Shown here one piece after another: positions 8,975 to 17,608 of a stretch of DNA of 64,000 nt. The stretch comes from Flavobacteriaceae bacterium (GTDB taxonomy: Bacteria; Bacteroidota; Bacteroidia; Flavobacteriales; Flavobacteriaceae): contig JABHSQ010000006.1 of NCBI GenBank assembly GCA_018669795.1, forward strand, positions 1-64,000, read 5' to 3'. Within the stretch, counting starts at the first letter, position 1. Each line of letters starts with the position of its first letter. The notes beneath the pieces are model-generated. The model was not told where the DNA came from and did not search any database. It was given only the letters and a program-made list of their open reading frames with translations. Both the position numbers and the translations under genes were made by a program.

Positions 8975-9559
8975 TTAATTAAATAATAATTGAATGTTTG
9001 TAGTAAACAATTTTACAGCAATAGCTAATAGCACCACTCCAAATATTTTTCGAATAATTATAATTCCGTTTTTACCAATTGCTCGTTGAATTTTACCAGA
9101 GGTTTTTAAAACAATATAGATAAAAATTATATTTATAATTACAGCGATAATTATATTTTGAATATCGTATTCTGAACGAAGTGAAAGAAGTGTTGTTAAG
9201 CTTCCAGGTCCAGCTAACAATGGAAAAGCTAAAGGAAAAACAGAAGCTAATTTAGGGCTGCTGTCTTCATCTTCTCTAAATAGTGTAATTCCTAATATCA
9301 TTTCCAAGGCTAGAAAGAATAAGATTAGAGAACCAGCAACCGCAAATTCATTAACATTAATTCCAATTAAACTTAATATTTGTTTTCCAACAAAAAGGAA
9401 TGAAATCATTAAAACAGCAGCAATAATTGAGGCCATACCAGATTGGATATGTCCAGCTTTTTCACGTAATGATATAATAATGGGAAGGCTCCCTACTATA
9501 TCTATAACAGCAAACAAGATCATGGTTGCGGTCAATATTTCTTTAAAGTTGAAACTCAT
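8975..9559 (-). CDS. MarC family integral membrane protein
   Basis: Protein of 194 residues from the ATG at 9559, with six membrane helices and the family motifs ILFAVIDIVGSLPIIISL (10-27) and PLAFPLLAGPGSLTTLL. MarC proteins were once proposed to be multidrug transporters; that was not borne out and their function remains unclear. A longer in-frame start at 9592 would place a -7-like TAATTTTG element (9580-9587) inside the gene, so the shorter start is preferred. Divergently transcribed from the DUF3109 gene with 64 bases between starts. Confidence 0.88.
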   Translation of the reverse strand: MSFNFKEILTATMILFAVIDIVGSLPIIISLREKAGHIQSGMASIIAAVLMISFLFVGKQILSLIGINVNEFAVAGSLILFFLALEMILGITLFREDEDSSPKLASVFPLAFPLLAGPGSLTTLLSLRSEYDIQNIIIAVIINIIFIYIVLKTSGKIQRAIGKNGIIIIRKIFGVVLLAIAVKLFTTNIQLLFN

Positions 9560-9611
9560 TTTTTTAATTTTTAATACAGCAAAATTAGGCATATTACCCT
9601 GATAATTTTAT

Positions 9612-9619
9612 TATTTTTG
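9612..9619 (+). promoter_or_regulatory. -7 promoter element very close to the DUF3109 start
   Basis: TATTTTTG matches TAnnTTTG and ends only 4 bases before the ATG at 9624. Transcription from it would start at or next to the ATG, giving a leaderless or nearly leaderless message. No clear TTTG is seen 19 bases upstream. Confidence 0.45.
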
Positions 9620-9623
9620 CAAA

Positions 9624-10193
9624 ATGTTTCAATTAGGAAAAACCATCGTATCTGAGGATATTATCGAAAAAGAATTTGTTTGTAATCTTGGTGCATGCAA
9701 AGGTGCTTGCTGTATTGAGGGGGAAGCTGGTGCGCCAGTTACAAAAGAGGAGGTTGGTATTCTAAAAGATATTTATCCAAAAGTAAAACCCTATTTACGT
9801 CCAGGAGGCATAAAAGTTATTGAGAAATTAGGGACCCATATTATAACTGATTTATCAGAATTAGAAACTCCTCTAGTTAATGGTAAAGAATGTGCTTATA
9901 TTACCATTTCAGAGAATGGAAAAGCGGGCTGTGGTATTGAAAATGCTTATAACGACGGGAAAATTGGTTATAAAAAACCCATTTCTTGCCATTTATATCC
10001 AGTAAGAGTTCATGATTACAGTGAATTCGCTGCTGTTAATTACCATAAATGGCCTATTTGTAATGACGCCTGTACTTTAGGAAAAGAGTTAAAAGTTCCT
10101 GTTTACAAATTTGTAAAAGAAGCTTTGATCCGAAAATTTGGAGAGAATTGGTATTTGGAATTAGAAAAAATTGCCGCTGATTATCAAGATTGA
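9624..10193 (+). CDS. DUF3109 family cysteine-rich protein
   Basis: Protein of 189 residues with many cysteines: CNLGACKGACC (21-31), then GKECAYI, AGCGIEN, ISCHLYPVR and WPICNDACTLG. The spacing resembles the CxxxCxxCC clusters of YkgJ-like proteins, which are thought to bind zinc or an iron-sulfur cluster. DUF3109 is widely conserved in Bacteroidota, but its role is not known. It is a single gene transcribed away from marC. The start is fixed by the promoter element 4 bases upstream and by the family-typical opening MFQLGKTIVSEDIIEKEFVC. Confidence 0.85.
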   Translation: MFQLGKTIVSEDIIEKEFVCNLGACKGACCIEGEAGAPVTKEEVGILKDIYPKVKPYLRPGGIKVIEKLGTHIITDLSELETPLVNGKECAYITISENGKAGCGIENAYNDGKIGYKKPISCHLYPVRVHDYSEFAAVNYHKWPICNDACTLGKELKVPVYKFVKEALIRKFGENWYLELEKIAADYQD

Positions 10194-10259
10194 TTTTTTG
10201 AATATTTTTTACGAATATTTTTCGTTTTATTATTCTGTTTCTGCAATTTTATAAGAGGT

Positions 10260-10484
10260 TGTTAATAAAAAATCAAGCTTCTTTGTGTTGAAAAATGCCG
10301 CAACGAATACAGCTATTTTTGTTGCTTATTACCTTTAAAACAGCAACTTGTCAAGGTTTTTAACGGCTAAAATTTAGATTGTTTGTAAATAAATACACTT
10401 AACGTAAGAGGTTGTAATACATATACATAAGATACGGTATTAACAAAACATTTGCAAGACTAAAAAAAAAATTACTGTTGAAAA
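10260..10484 (+). promoter_or_regulatory. Long nrdB upstream region with DnaA-box-like sites
   Basis: The 484-base gap 10194-10677 holds no convincing gene. It contains TGTTAATAA (10260-10268) and TGTTGAAAA (10286-10294 and 10476-10484), each one or two changes away from the reversed DnaA box TGTGGATAA. E. coli nrdAB is regulated by DnaA, so a similar link is possible here. This is inference from short AT-rich matches that could occur by chance. A weak hairpin (10213-10222) with a T-rich tail follows the DUF3109 gene. Confidence 0.25.
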
Positions 10485-10677
10485 CTTGTTTAAAACCTAA
10501 ATATTTTTCTAAAAAAACATACCTAATTTTTTCCATATTTGTAAGAGTCAAAACTTCTAGATATAAAGAAGTAATTATCAAAATTAAAAATATATAGAAA
10601 TCACAGCAAAAAAACGGGTACTATCTACCATGTAAAATTGTGATTTTAGCAATAATATAACATTACAACAGTCAAGG

Positions 10678-11958
10678 ATGGATATGCAAATTAAACATAT
10701 AATTAAGCGAGATTACGAAACCAATACTTTTGAATTAGAGAAAATAGTAAATGCCATTGAAAAAGCAATGCTTTCTGTAAATCATGGTACTAGAGAAGAT
10801 GCTATTGCTATTTCAAAAATTGTAATTGGTACTTTGTTAGAAAGAAAGCTAAAGGATCCAAAATATATTCCAAATGTTGAGCAAGTGCAAGATATTGTTG
10901 AATATAAATTAATGGACAGTCCATTTCATGATGTCGCAAAAGCCTATATTTTATATAGAGATGAGCAAAATCGAAGCAGAACAACCAATATTTTTGAAAA
11001 AAGAATTAATTTAAAGCCTTATGAATACCCTGAGTTAAACGAATATGTAGATGCAATTCGTCATTCTTATTGGATTCATACAGAGTTTAATTTTACCAGT
11101 GATATTCAAGATTATAAAACAGCATTAAACGACGTAGAGCGTAATGCCTTAAAAAATTCAATGCTTGCCATTTCACAAATTGAAGTAGCTGTAAAATCCT
11201 TTTGGGGAAACATCTTTCAAAGAATGCCAAAACCAGAAATAGGATCTGTTGGAGCCACTTTTTCTGAAAGTGAAGTACGGCATCAAGATGCATATTCACA
11301 CTTATTGGAAATATTAGGTTTAAATGCGGAATTTAATCAACTAAAAAAGAAACCCGTAATCATGAGGCGGGTTAACTATTTAGAAACCGCTTTAAAAAAT
11401 TCTAAATCAGAAGACAACAAAGAATATACTGAGGCTATTTTATTGTTCTCTTTATTTATTGAACATGTTTCGCTTTTTTCTCAATTTTTAATTATTATGG
11501 CATTTAATAAGGAAAAAAACCTTTTTAAAGGAATTTCTAATGTAGTAGAAGCGACCTCAAAAGAAGAACAAATCCATGGAGATTTTGGAATTGATCTGAT
11601 TAACATTATCAAGAAAGAAAACCCAGATTGGTTTGATGATGACTATAATAAAATGATTCAAGATATATGCCATGAAGCTTTTATCTCTGAAAGCAAAGTT
11701 GTCGATTGGATTTTTGAAGAAGGAGAATTAGATTTCTTACCAAAAGATGTTATTAATGAATTTATAAAACAACGTTTCAATAACTCTTTAGAAAGTATTG
11801 GAATAACAAAAATATTTGAAGTAGATGAAGCTTTAGTTAAACAAACAGAGTGGTTTGATGATGAAATAATTGGGACCAAACATGGGGATTTCTTCGTAAA
11901 ACGATCCATTAACTACAGTAAAAGAACAAAAAGTATAACCAGTGATGACCTTTTTTAA
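10678..11958 (+). CDS. nrdB: Ribonucleotide reductase radical subunit NrdB with N-terminal ATP-cone
   Basis: Protein of 426 residues. Residues 1-100 form an ATP-cone (IIKRDYETNTFELEKIVNAI and VQDIVEYKLM), the allosteric domain that usually sits on NrdA. The ferritin-like core has the predicted metal ligands E169, E199, H202, E262, E297 and H300. Y206 aligns with the radical tyrosine of E. coli NrdB (EVRHQDAYSHLL). K173 in IEVAVKSFW sits four residues after the first ligand. This is the pattern reported for class Id, dimanganese NrdB such as that of Leeuwenhoekiella blandensis, which also carries an ATP-cone. With NrdA it reduces ribonucleoside diphosphates to deoxy forms. nrdA begins three bases after its stop. 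Class Id assignment is inference. Confidence 0.93.
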   Translation: MDMQIKHIIKRDYETNTFELEKIVNAIEKAMLSVNHGTREDAIAISKIVIGTLLERKLKDPKYIPNVEQVQDIVEYKLMDSPFHDVAKAYILYRDEQNRSRTTNIFEKRINLKPYEYPELNEYVDAIRHSYWIHTEFNFTSDIQDYKTALNDVERNALKNSMLAISQIEVAVKSFWGNIFQRMPKPEIGSVGATFSESEVRHQDAYSHLLEILGLNAEFNQLKKKPVIMRRVNYLETALKNSKSEDNKEYTEAILLFSLFIEHVSLFSQFLIIMAFNKEKNLFKGISNVVEATSKEEQIHGDFGIDLINIIKKENPDWFDDDYNKMIQDICHEAFISESKVVDWIFEEGELDFLPKDVINEFIKQRFNNSLESIGITKIFEVDEALVKQTEWFDDEIIGTKHGDFFVKRSINYSKRTKSITSDDLF

Positions 11959-11961
11959 ACT

Positions 11962-13755
11962 ATGAATAACCTTACAACAAACCAACAAGCGAACATCAAA
12001 GAATCCCTCTCTGAGCAAGATCGATTACTTCAAGCAAGAAAAGAAGCGATGCAAAATGCAAAAAGTAAAATGGACTTGCCTGAAATTAAATGGTTAACAG
12101 AAAATAGCCGCAAATTTTTAGAATCTGGATATTTAACTGGAGATACAACTCCCGAAGAAAGAATTTTAGAAATTGCTCAACACGCAGAAAAAATTCTTGG
12201 AATTGACGGATATGCCGAAAAGTTTTATAAATACATGTCTGAAGGATTTTATTCATTAGCATCACCAGTTTGGTCAAATTTTGGAAAAAAACGCGGTTTA
12301 CCAATTAGTTGTTTTGGTTCTTGTATTGCAGATGATATGGGTGATATTTTATACACACAATCTGAAGTGGGTATGATGTCTAAACTAGGGGGTGGTACAT
12401 CTGGTTATTTTGGGAAAATTAGACATAGAGGTGCTGAGGTTAAAAATAATGGAAGCTCATCAGGATCTGTTCATATTATGCAGTTGTTCGAAAAAATGGT
12501 AGACATTGTTAGCCAAGGTTCTGTTCGTCGAGGTCGATTTGCTCCTTATTTACCAATAGATCATCAAGATATCCATGAATTTTTAGAAATTGGAACTGAA
12601 GGTAACCCAATACAGGAATTAACTCATGGAGTTACAGTAGGAGATCAATGGATGCAAGAAATGATTGATGGTGATGTTGAAAAAAGAACCCTTTGGGCGA
12701 AAGTTTTACAACGTAGAGGTGAAATAGGATACCCATATATTTTCTTTAGAGATCATGCTAATAACGGAACTGTAGATGTTTATAAAGATAAAAAATTAGA
12801 AATTCACGGGAGTAATCTTTGTACTGAAATTATGTTGCCCTCTAATGAGGATTGGTCTTTTGTATGTTGCTTGTCATCCATGAATTTGTTGCATTATGAT
12901 AAATGGAAAGATACCGACGCTGTAGAAACACTTACTTATTTCTTAGATGCGGTTATGGAAGAGTTTATTACAAAATTAGAAGTATATAAAAACTCAACAG
13001 ACCGTGACGACCAACTTACTTTTACCTTTATGGAGAAAGCTTATAATTTCGCAAAAGAAAATAGAGCATTAGGATTAGGAGCTTTAGGTTGGCATTCTTT
13101 ATTGCAATCTAGAATGTTATCATTTGATAGTGAAGAAGCTTTTAAATTAAATTCTGAAATATTTAAAACAATAAAAGATAAATCCTACAAAGCTTCAAAG
13201 GAATTGGCAAAATTATTTGGAGAGCCTGCTGTATTAAAAGGATATGGTAGACGGAATACAACGCTTAATGCAATTGCCCCTACCACTTCTTCCGCTTTTA
13301 TATTAGGACAGGTATCACAAGGTATTGAGCCAATTTGGTCTAATAGTTATGTAAAAGATATTGCTAAAATAAAAACGACGATTAAAAATCCATTTTTAGT
13401 AGATCTTTTAGAAGAAAAAGGGCAAAATACTACCGAAGTTTGGAGAAGTATTAGAGATTTTGATGGCTCTGTCCAGCATTTAGACTTTTTATCTGAAAAT
13501 GAAAAAGATGTATTTAAAACATATCCAGAAATAGACCAAAATGTAATTGTATATCAAGCCGCTAACAGACAAAACCATATAGATCAAGGACAATCTATTA
13601 ATGTGATGGTTCACCCAGATATGCCAGTTAAAGATGTAAATAATATTTATATCACCGCTTGGAAATTAGGCGTAAAATCTATGTACTATCAGCACAGTAT
13701 GAATGCAGCTCAAAAATTCAAACAAAAAAAATCTTGTGATAGTTGTGAAGGATAA
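11962..13755 (+). CDS. nrdA: Ribonucleotide reductase catalytic subunit NrdA without ATP-cone
   Basis: Protein of 597 residues, shorter than NrdA proteins of about 750 because it has no N-terminal ATP-cone; the barrel domain begins almost at once. Visible catalytic features: C121 (GSCIADDMGD) and C303 (CCLSSMNL) as the likely active-site redox pair, N285-x-C287-x-E289 (SNLCTEI) with the thiyl-radical cysteine, the paired tyrosines Y575-Y576 (MYYQHS) that relay the radical from NrdB, and the C-terminal CDSC motif (592-595) that passes electrons from thioredoxin or glutaredoxin. The missing cone matches the cone on NrdB, so dATP inhibition should act through NrdB. A strong hairpin terminator follows 25 bases after the stop. 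Confidence 0.95.
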   Translation: MNNLTTNQQANIKESLSEQDRLLQARKEAMQNAKSKMDLPEIKWLTENSRKFLESGYLTGDTTPEERILEIAQHAEKILGIDGYAEKFYKYMSEGFYSLASPVWSNFGKKRGLPISCFGSCIADDMGDILYTQSEVGMMSKLGGGTSGYFGKIRHRGAEVKNNGSSSGSVHIMQLFEKMVDIVSQGSVRRGRFAPYLPIDHQDIHEFLEIGTEGNPIQELTHGVTVGDQWMQEMIDGDVEKRTLWAKVLQRRGEIGYPYIFFRDHANNGTVDVYKDKKLEIHGSNLCTEIMLPSNEDWSFVCCLSSMNLLHYDKWKDTDAVETLTYFLDAVMEEFITKLEVYKNSTDRDDQLTFTFMEKAYNFAKENRALGLGALGWHSLLQSRMLSFDSEEAFKLNSEIFKTIKDKSYKASKELAKLFGEPAVLKGYGRRNTTLNAIAPTTSSAFILGQVSQGIEPIWSNSYVKDIAKIKTTIKNPFLVDLLEEKGQNTTEVWRSIRDFDGSVQHLDFLSENEKDVFKTYPEIDQNVIVYQAANRQNHIDQGQSINVMVHPDMPVKDVNNIYITAWKLGVKSMYYQHSMNAAQKFKQKKSCDSCEG

Positions 13756-13780
13756 ATACTTTAAAATTTAAATCAAGTGT

Positions 13781-13824
13781 GTTAATAAAAAAAGGAATGC
13801 GAAAGCTTTCCTTTTTTTATTAAC
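13781..13824 (+). terminator. Terminator after nrdBA
   Basis: A perfect 17-base inverted repeat: arm 13781-13797 and arm 13808-13824, with loop TGCGAAAGCT. The descending arm contains seven consecutive T bases. It lies 25 bases after the nrdA stop. The A-run in the ascending arm would give a U-run in the opposite direction too, so it may work both ways. Confidence 0.8.
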
Positions 13825-13871
13825 TATATAGTTTTTATTTAGAATTTATTTAAAAGTAGTTAAAAACAAAA

Positions 13872-13898
13872 AGCCCCACAATTTTTAATTGTGAGGCT
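13872..13898 (-). terminator. Terminator after the PiT gene
   Basis: On the minus strand AGCCTCACAATT (13898-13887) pairs with the arm 13883-13872 across a three-base loop with one mismatch, followed by TTTTTGTTTTT. It begins 20 bases after the stop of the phosphate transporter gene and is oriented to end that operon. Confidence 0.8.
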
Positions 13899-13918
13899 TC
13901 ATTATAGTTATAGTTTTG

Positions 13919-16171
13919 TTAGTTTTTGGTATTATAACTATTGTAATATTCTTCAATTAAATTCATAATTGCAGATACTAAATCTTTAGTCTCTAATAAC
14001 AAACTAAAATGCAATGCAGTGTTTTTAGGACTAACATCGTCTTCTGTACGGGTTCTATTTATTTGACTTGTAATTTTTAGCGCTAAATCATGTTGCGTTT
14101 TTTGTTTTCTATTAATGATATCGCCTAATTTTTCAAACTCACGATTGTTAAATATAGCTTCAATTTCATTTAATAAACTTTCAAATAAGTTATCAATGTC
14201 TTGTAAATCTTTAATTTGACTAAATTTCAAGGATTTGTGATTGTTATTTACATGTTTATAACTAGTTTTAGCTAAGAAATCTAGCGATTGCGCTACATCT
14301 TGTAAATAACCTAAAATAATAATATAAAAATTAGATCCAAGGACACTAGTTTCATCTAGATTTTTGATAAAATAGAAGATGTCATCTCTTAGCTCATCTA
14401 CTTCTTTATTTAATTTTTCAACTCCCTTTCTACTCTTTTTAAGTTTAGACAAATCTTCCGTTGCCAAACCATTTAGCATATTAGAGTAAATCTTGTTGGT
14501 TCTCGAAACCACATTAGAAATATGGTTTGCACTTTCCTGTATGATTCCTTGAACGGTTTTACTTTCGGCTTTTATTAACCCATCTTTTAAATGAGTGTTG
14601 TTACTTTTTTTCTTGTAACTTAAATAATTTCTTGCCAATAATAAAATAGTGATTAATAATAAAATAGCAATCATTGGAGTCTCTCCTAAGTAGATAAGGT
14701 AGGCAATGATACCTGATGCTGCAAAGGCGCTAAAAGCGGTAAAAAACCATCCCCCAATCACATTTAATACACCAGCTATTCTATACACTGCGCTTTCTCT
14801 TCCCCAAGCTCTATCGGCTAGTGAGGTTCCCATGGCTACCATAAATGTAACATAGGTTGTAGATAAAGGAAGTTTCATAGAGGTCGCTATAGAAATTAAT
14901 ATACTGGCAACCATCAAATTTACTGAAGCTCGAACCATATCAAATGCTGGTAATTCTTGATGTTTATCTACTAACTTTAACACTTTTGGCTTCTCAAATT
15001 GTTTCTCAATTTTATCTTGTAATTTCTTAGGTAAAATGGTGCCATGATATTTTGAAATTAATGTAGAAAATCGCACAATACCTCGAGATAAAAAGTTGGA
15101 ATCGAATCTTTCTTTTATAGAATCTTGATTTGATAAATCTAGCGATGTTTTTAAAACTGTTTTTGCTTTTTTAGAAAACCAAAGTGTCAAGACCATAACA
15201 AATCCTGCTAGAAATAAAAGCAGGCTAGGTGTCGGAACTTTTTTCGACATTACTTCCATACTAAATTCAGTTGCAGGTACTCCAGAAGCAACCCATGCTT
15301 CATAAGATTGCCAAGCTGCTATTGGCACTCCAATAAAGTTGACTAAATCATTACCAGCAAATGCCATGGCAATAGCAAAGGTTCCAATAATAATAATGAA
15401 CTTATAAACACTCATTTTAAAAACGGCAGTAATCAGTGAACATAAAGCAGTCCAGAAGATAAAGCTTAAGGCAACAATTATCATGGCGTTTTCAGAAATA
15501 AACAACTTAAAATCACCGGAGACAAAGCTTGCTCCCTTTAACCCTTTTATTAAAATAAAATAAGTAATTGCTGTTGCAGCTATTCCACCAAACAACGCCG
15601 AAACCCATTTTGCTTTCTGCTCAAAATTAAAAGTTAATAAGAGCCTAGTATTATATTGTACAAATGCCCCTATCGAGAATGCGACGACAACAGACAGCAG
15701 AATACCTAATATGATCTCGGTGGCCTTTGCAGTATTTATGTATTGCCCCAGATCAGCTATTGTTTGTGAGTCTGAGGTGCTGATTTTTATTAAAGACATT
15801 ATTACTGCAGCACCTAATAATTCAAAAACAATCGATACCGTCGTAGATGTAGGCATTCCTAAGGTATTAAAGAAGTCTAACAGCAGAATGTCTGTGATCA
15901 TTACCGCCATAAAAATGATCATAATTTCATTAAAGTAAAATTCACTTGGCATAAAAATACCTTTTCGAGCAACTTCCATCATACCACTGGAAGATAAAGC
16001 TCCAAAAGCAACCCCTAAACTGGCGACAATCATAATGGTTTTAAAAGAAACGGCTTTAGATCCAATAGCAGAGTTTAAGAAGTTTACAGCATCGTTGCTA
16101 ACTCCAACTACTAAATCTGCAATAGCTAAAATAGCTAAAGCAGCAATCATTAAAATGTAAATGTTATCCAT
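13919..16171 (-). CDS. PiT-family inorganic phosphate transporter fused to a PhoU-like domain
   Basis: Protein of 750 residues, much longer than simple PiT transporters (about 400-500). The N-terminal part carries the first PiT signature (VVGVSNDAVNFLNSAIGSKA, 22-41) and several helices. FAGNDLVNFIGVPIAAWQSY and later LPLSTTYVTFMVAMGTSLAD are the second-half signatures. After the last helices (about 535) comes a long soluble helical region, about 545-750, that resembles PhoU/DUF47 proteins (FYFIKNLDE, LGYLQDVAQSLDFL). PhoU-like domains regulate phosphate import, so the fusion may give the transporter built-in control. It lies 66 bases after the porin gene in the same operon and ends at a clear terminator. 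Confidence 0.9.
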   Translation of the reverse strand: MDNIYILMIAALAILAIADLVVGVSNDAVNFLNSAIGSKAVSFKTIMIVASLGVAFGALSSSGMMEVARKGIFMPSEFYFNEIMIIFMAVMITDILLLDFFNTLGMPTSTTVSIVFELLGAAVIMSLIKISTSDSQTIADLGQYINTAKATEIILGILLSVVVAFSIGAFVQYNTRLLLTFNFEQKAKWVSALFGGIAATAITYFILIKGLKGASFVSGDFKLFISENAMIIVALSFIFWTALCSLITAVFKMSVYKFIIIIGTFAIAMAFAGNDLVNFIGVPIAAWQSYEAWVASGVPATEFSMEVMSKKVPTPSLLLFLAGFVMVLTLWFSKKAKTVLKTSLDLSNQDSIKERFDSNFLSRGIVRFSTLISKYHGTILPKKLQDKIEKQFEKPKVLKLVDKHQELPAFDMVRASVNLMVASILISIATSMKLPLSTTYVTFMVAMGTSLADRAWGRESAVYRIAGVLNVIGGWFFTAFSAFAASGIIAYLIYLGETPMIAILLLITILLLARNYLSYKKKSNNTHLKDGLIKAESKTVQGIIQESANHISNVVSRTNKIYSNMLNGLATEDLSKLKKSRKGVEKLNKEVDELRDDIFYFIKNLDETSVLGSNFYIIILGYLQDVAQSLDFLAKTSYKHVNNNHKSLKFSQIKDLQDIDNLFESLLNEIEAIFNNREFEKLGDIINRKQKTQHDLALKITSQINRTRTEDDVSPKNTALHFSLLLETKDLVSAIMNLIEEYYNSYNTKN

Positions 16172-16237
16172 TATAAATTAGTTTTAAATTGTAAATATCT
16201 TATAGTTTGAAGTATTTAATGTTACCTAAATGTTATT

Positions 16238-17431
16238 TTAAAAATGAACTTCTAATTGTAAACGAAACAATAATTCATTAGTAATGTCTGCGATTGTTAA
16301 ATAACTAATGTCCGATTGAACTTTTAGTTTTTGACCAAATATATATTTAGAAAAACCTAAAGTGTATTGATTAGAAACTTCTTTCTCTTTCATATCAATA
16401 GTTGAAAAACGTCCTGTAAGTTCCCAGTTTTTAGAAAATAAATAACCCGCCTGTAAATTAACACCATATCCTTCAGATACAGTAACACCTGTTTCACTAC
16501 CATCACTATTTTTAGCAATTGGGTCATTAGCATTTCTGTTTGAATATTCTGTCATTAATGAAAACCCTTTGTATTTTAACATAGCATCAACAAATAAAGT
16601 ATTAATATTCGTTTCGAAAAACCCAACATCATTTATCATATAAGTACCTCTATTACTCTTGTTTCTAACTGCATTATTATTAAAATCGTAAGAAATACCC
16701 ACTGCTAATTTAGGCTTAGACTCTCTTTCTAATGAGCTTCCTATGTAATCTCCATTATTTTTAAATTTACCAAAAGGTAAAAACTCAATACGCCCTGTAT
16801 ATTGGTATCCTCCTATATTTCCGGTTACGACATTTCTTCCTTCTCCTTGGGAAATAGAAATAATTTCTCGGACAATAAATTTATCTGTAATGTTAATGTG
16901 ATGCCTCAATTGAATACCTAAATCTCTATCAATATTAAAGCTTGCATTTAATAGTGATCTGTCTACTAATTGTAAATTAGCTGATGAGATTACTCGTTCT
17001 CTATTTCCAGGTAATTTTGTTTGTCCTGCCCACAACACAAAATTTTGATAAAAATTCCATTTTACCACAGCGTCTAAAATAATTCTTGGTGCATTTCCTG
17101 TATATATAGAAGCGCCAGCAATATCTCTATTGGATAATCCCAATTCAACTTTATATTTTAACTTTGGAGATAATACAAATCCACTAAACTTTAAGCGAGC
17201 TCTTCGAATTAGAAAGTTAGTGTTTGCCGTACCAAATTCATTGTCTTCATATTTCCAATTGGTCGAGGAAAGTATTTGAATTCTAGGAGCAAATTTAACA
17301 CTCCAAGAACTGTCTTTTGCAATATAGTTTACCATTCCTTTTCCAAACCCTTTTTCCTTATAAACTTGAGAGTGGATAGTAAATGAAATTAGGAAGAAAA
17401 ATAAAGATATTTTAATAGAAGCTTTATTCAT
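16238..17431 (-). CDS. Phosphate-selective porin (OprO/OprP-like)
   Basis: Protein of 397 residues with a signal peptide (ISLFFFLISFTIHSQ, about 7-21) and an aromatic-rich alternating-strand pattern ending in a hydrophobic strand with terminal phenylalanine (LFRLQLEVHF), as expected for an outer membrane barrel. FLIRRARLKFSGFV and VKWNFYQNFVLWAGQTKLPG match the OprO/OprP porin family. Its position just upstream of the PiT-PhoU gene supports phosphate as the substrate: the porin would admit phosphate to the periplasm and PiT would carry it inward. A near-consensus -7 element, TTTATTTG (17470-17477, minus strand), lies upstream. Confidence 0.85.
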   Translation of the reverse strand: MNKASIKISLFFFLISFTIHSQVYKEKGFGKGMVNYIAKDSSWSVKFAPRIQILSSTNWKYEDNEFGTANTNFLIRRARLKFSGFVLSPKLKYKVELGLSNRDIAGASIYTGNAPRIILDAVVKWNFYQNFVLWAGQTKLPGNRERVISSANLQLVDRSLLNASFNIDRDLGIQLRHHINITDKFIVREIISISQGEGRNVVTGNIGGYQYTGRIEFLPFGKFKNNGDYIGSSLERESKPKLAVGISYDFNNNAVRNKSNRGTYMINDVGFFETNINTLFVDAMLKYKGFSLMTEYSNRNANDPIAKNSDGSETGVTVSEGYGVNLQAGYLFSKNWELTGRFSTIDMKEKEVSNQYTLGFSKYIFGQKLKVQSDISYLTIADITNELLFRLQLEVHF

Positions 17432-17608
17432 TTTTGTTAGTTTTTAGTTTTTTATTAATTTTATTACTGCAAATAAACATTCACTTTGTAAAGTTTGTGT
17501 TATCTAAAAATTAACAATAGGTGATCTTTAGGTTAAATTAACGTTACTTATAAAACTTATTGAAAAAGAACTTATAAATAGTATATTGCATTTTAAAATT
17601 AAATCACA

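Noticed and set aside
10399-10581. 60-codon open frame on the minus strand in the nrdB upstream gap
   Set aside because: Hydrophobic AT-driven composition, no recognisable family, no promoter or ribosome binding region, and it lies in a region with regulatory-looking motifs.
10586-10605. AATATATAG-like sequence before nrdB as an NrdR box
   Set aside because: Only one partial copy, lacking the conserved C and G flanks; NrdR sites normally occur in pairs.
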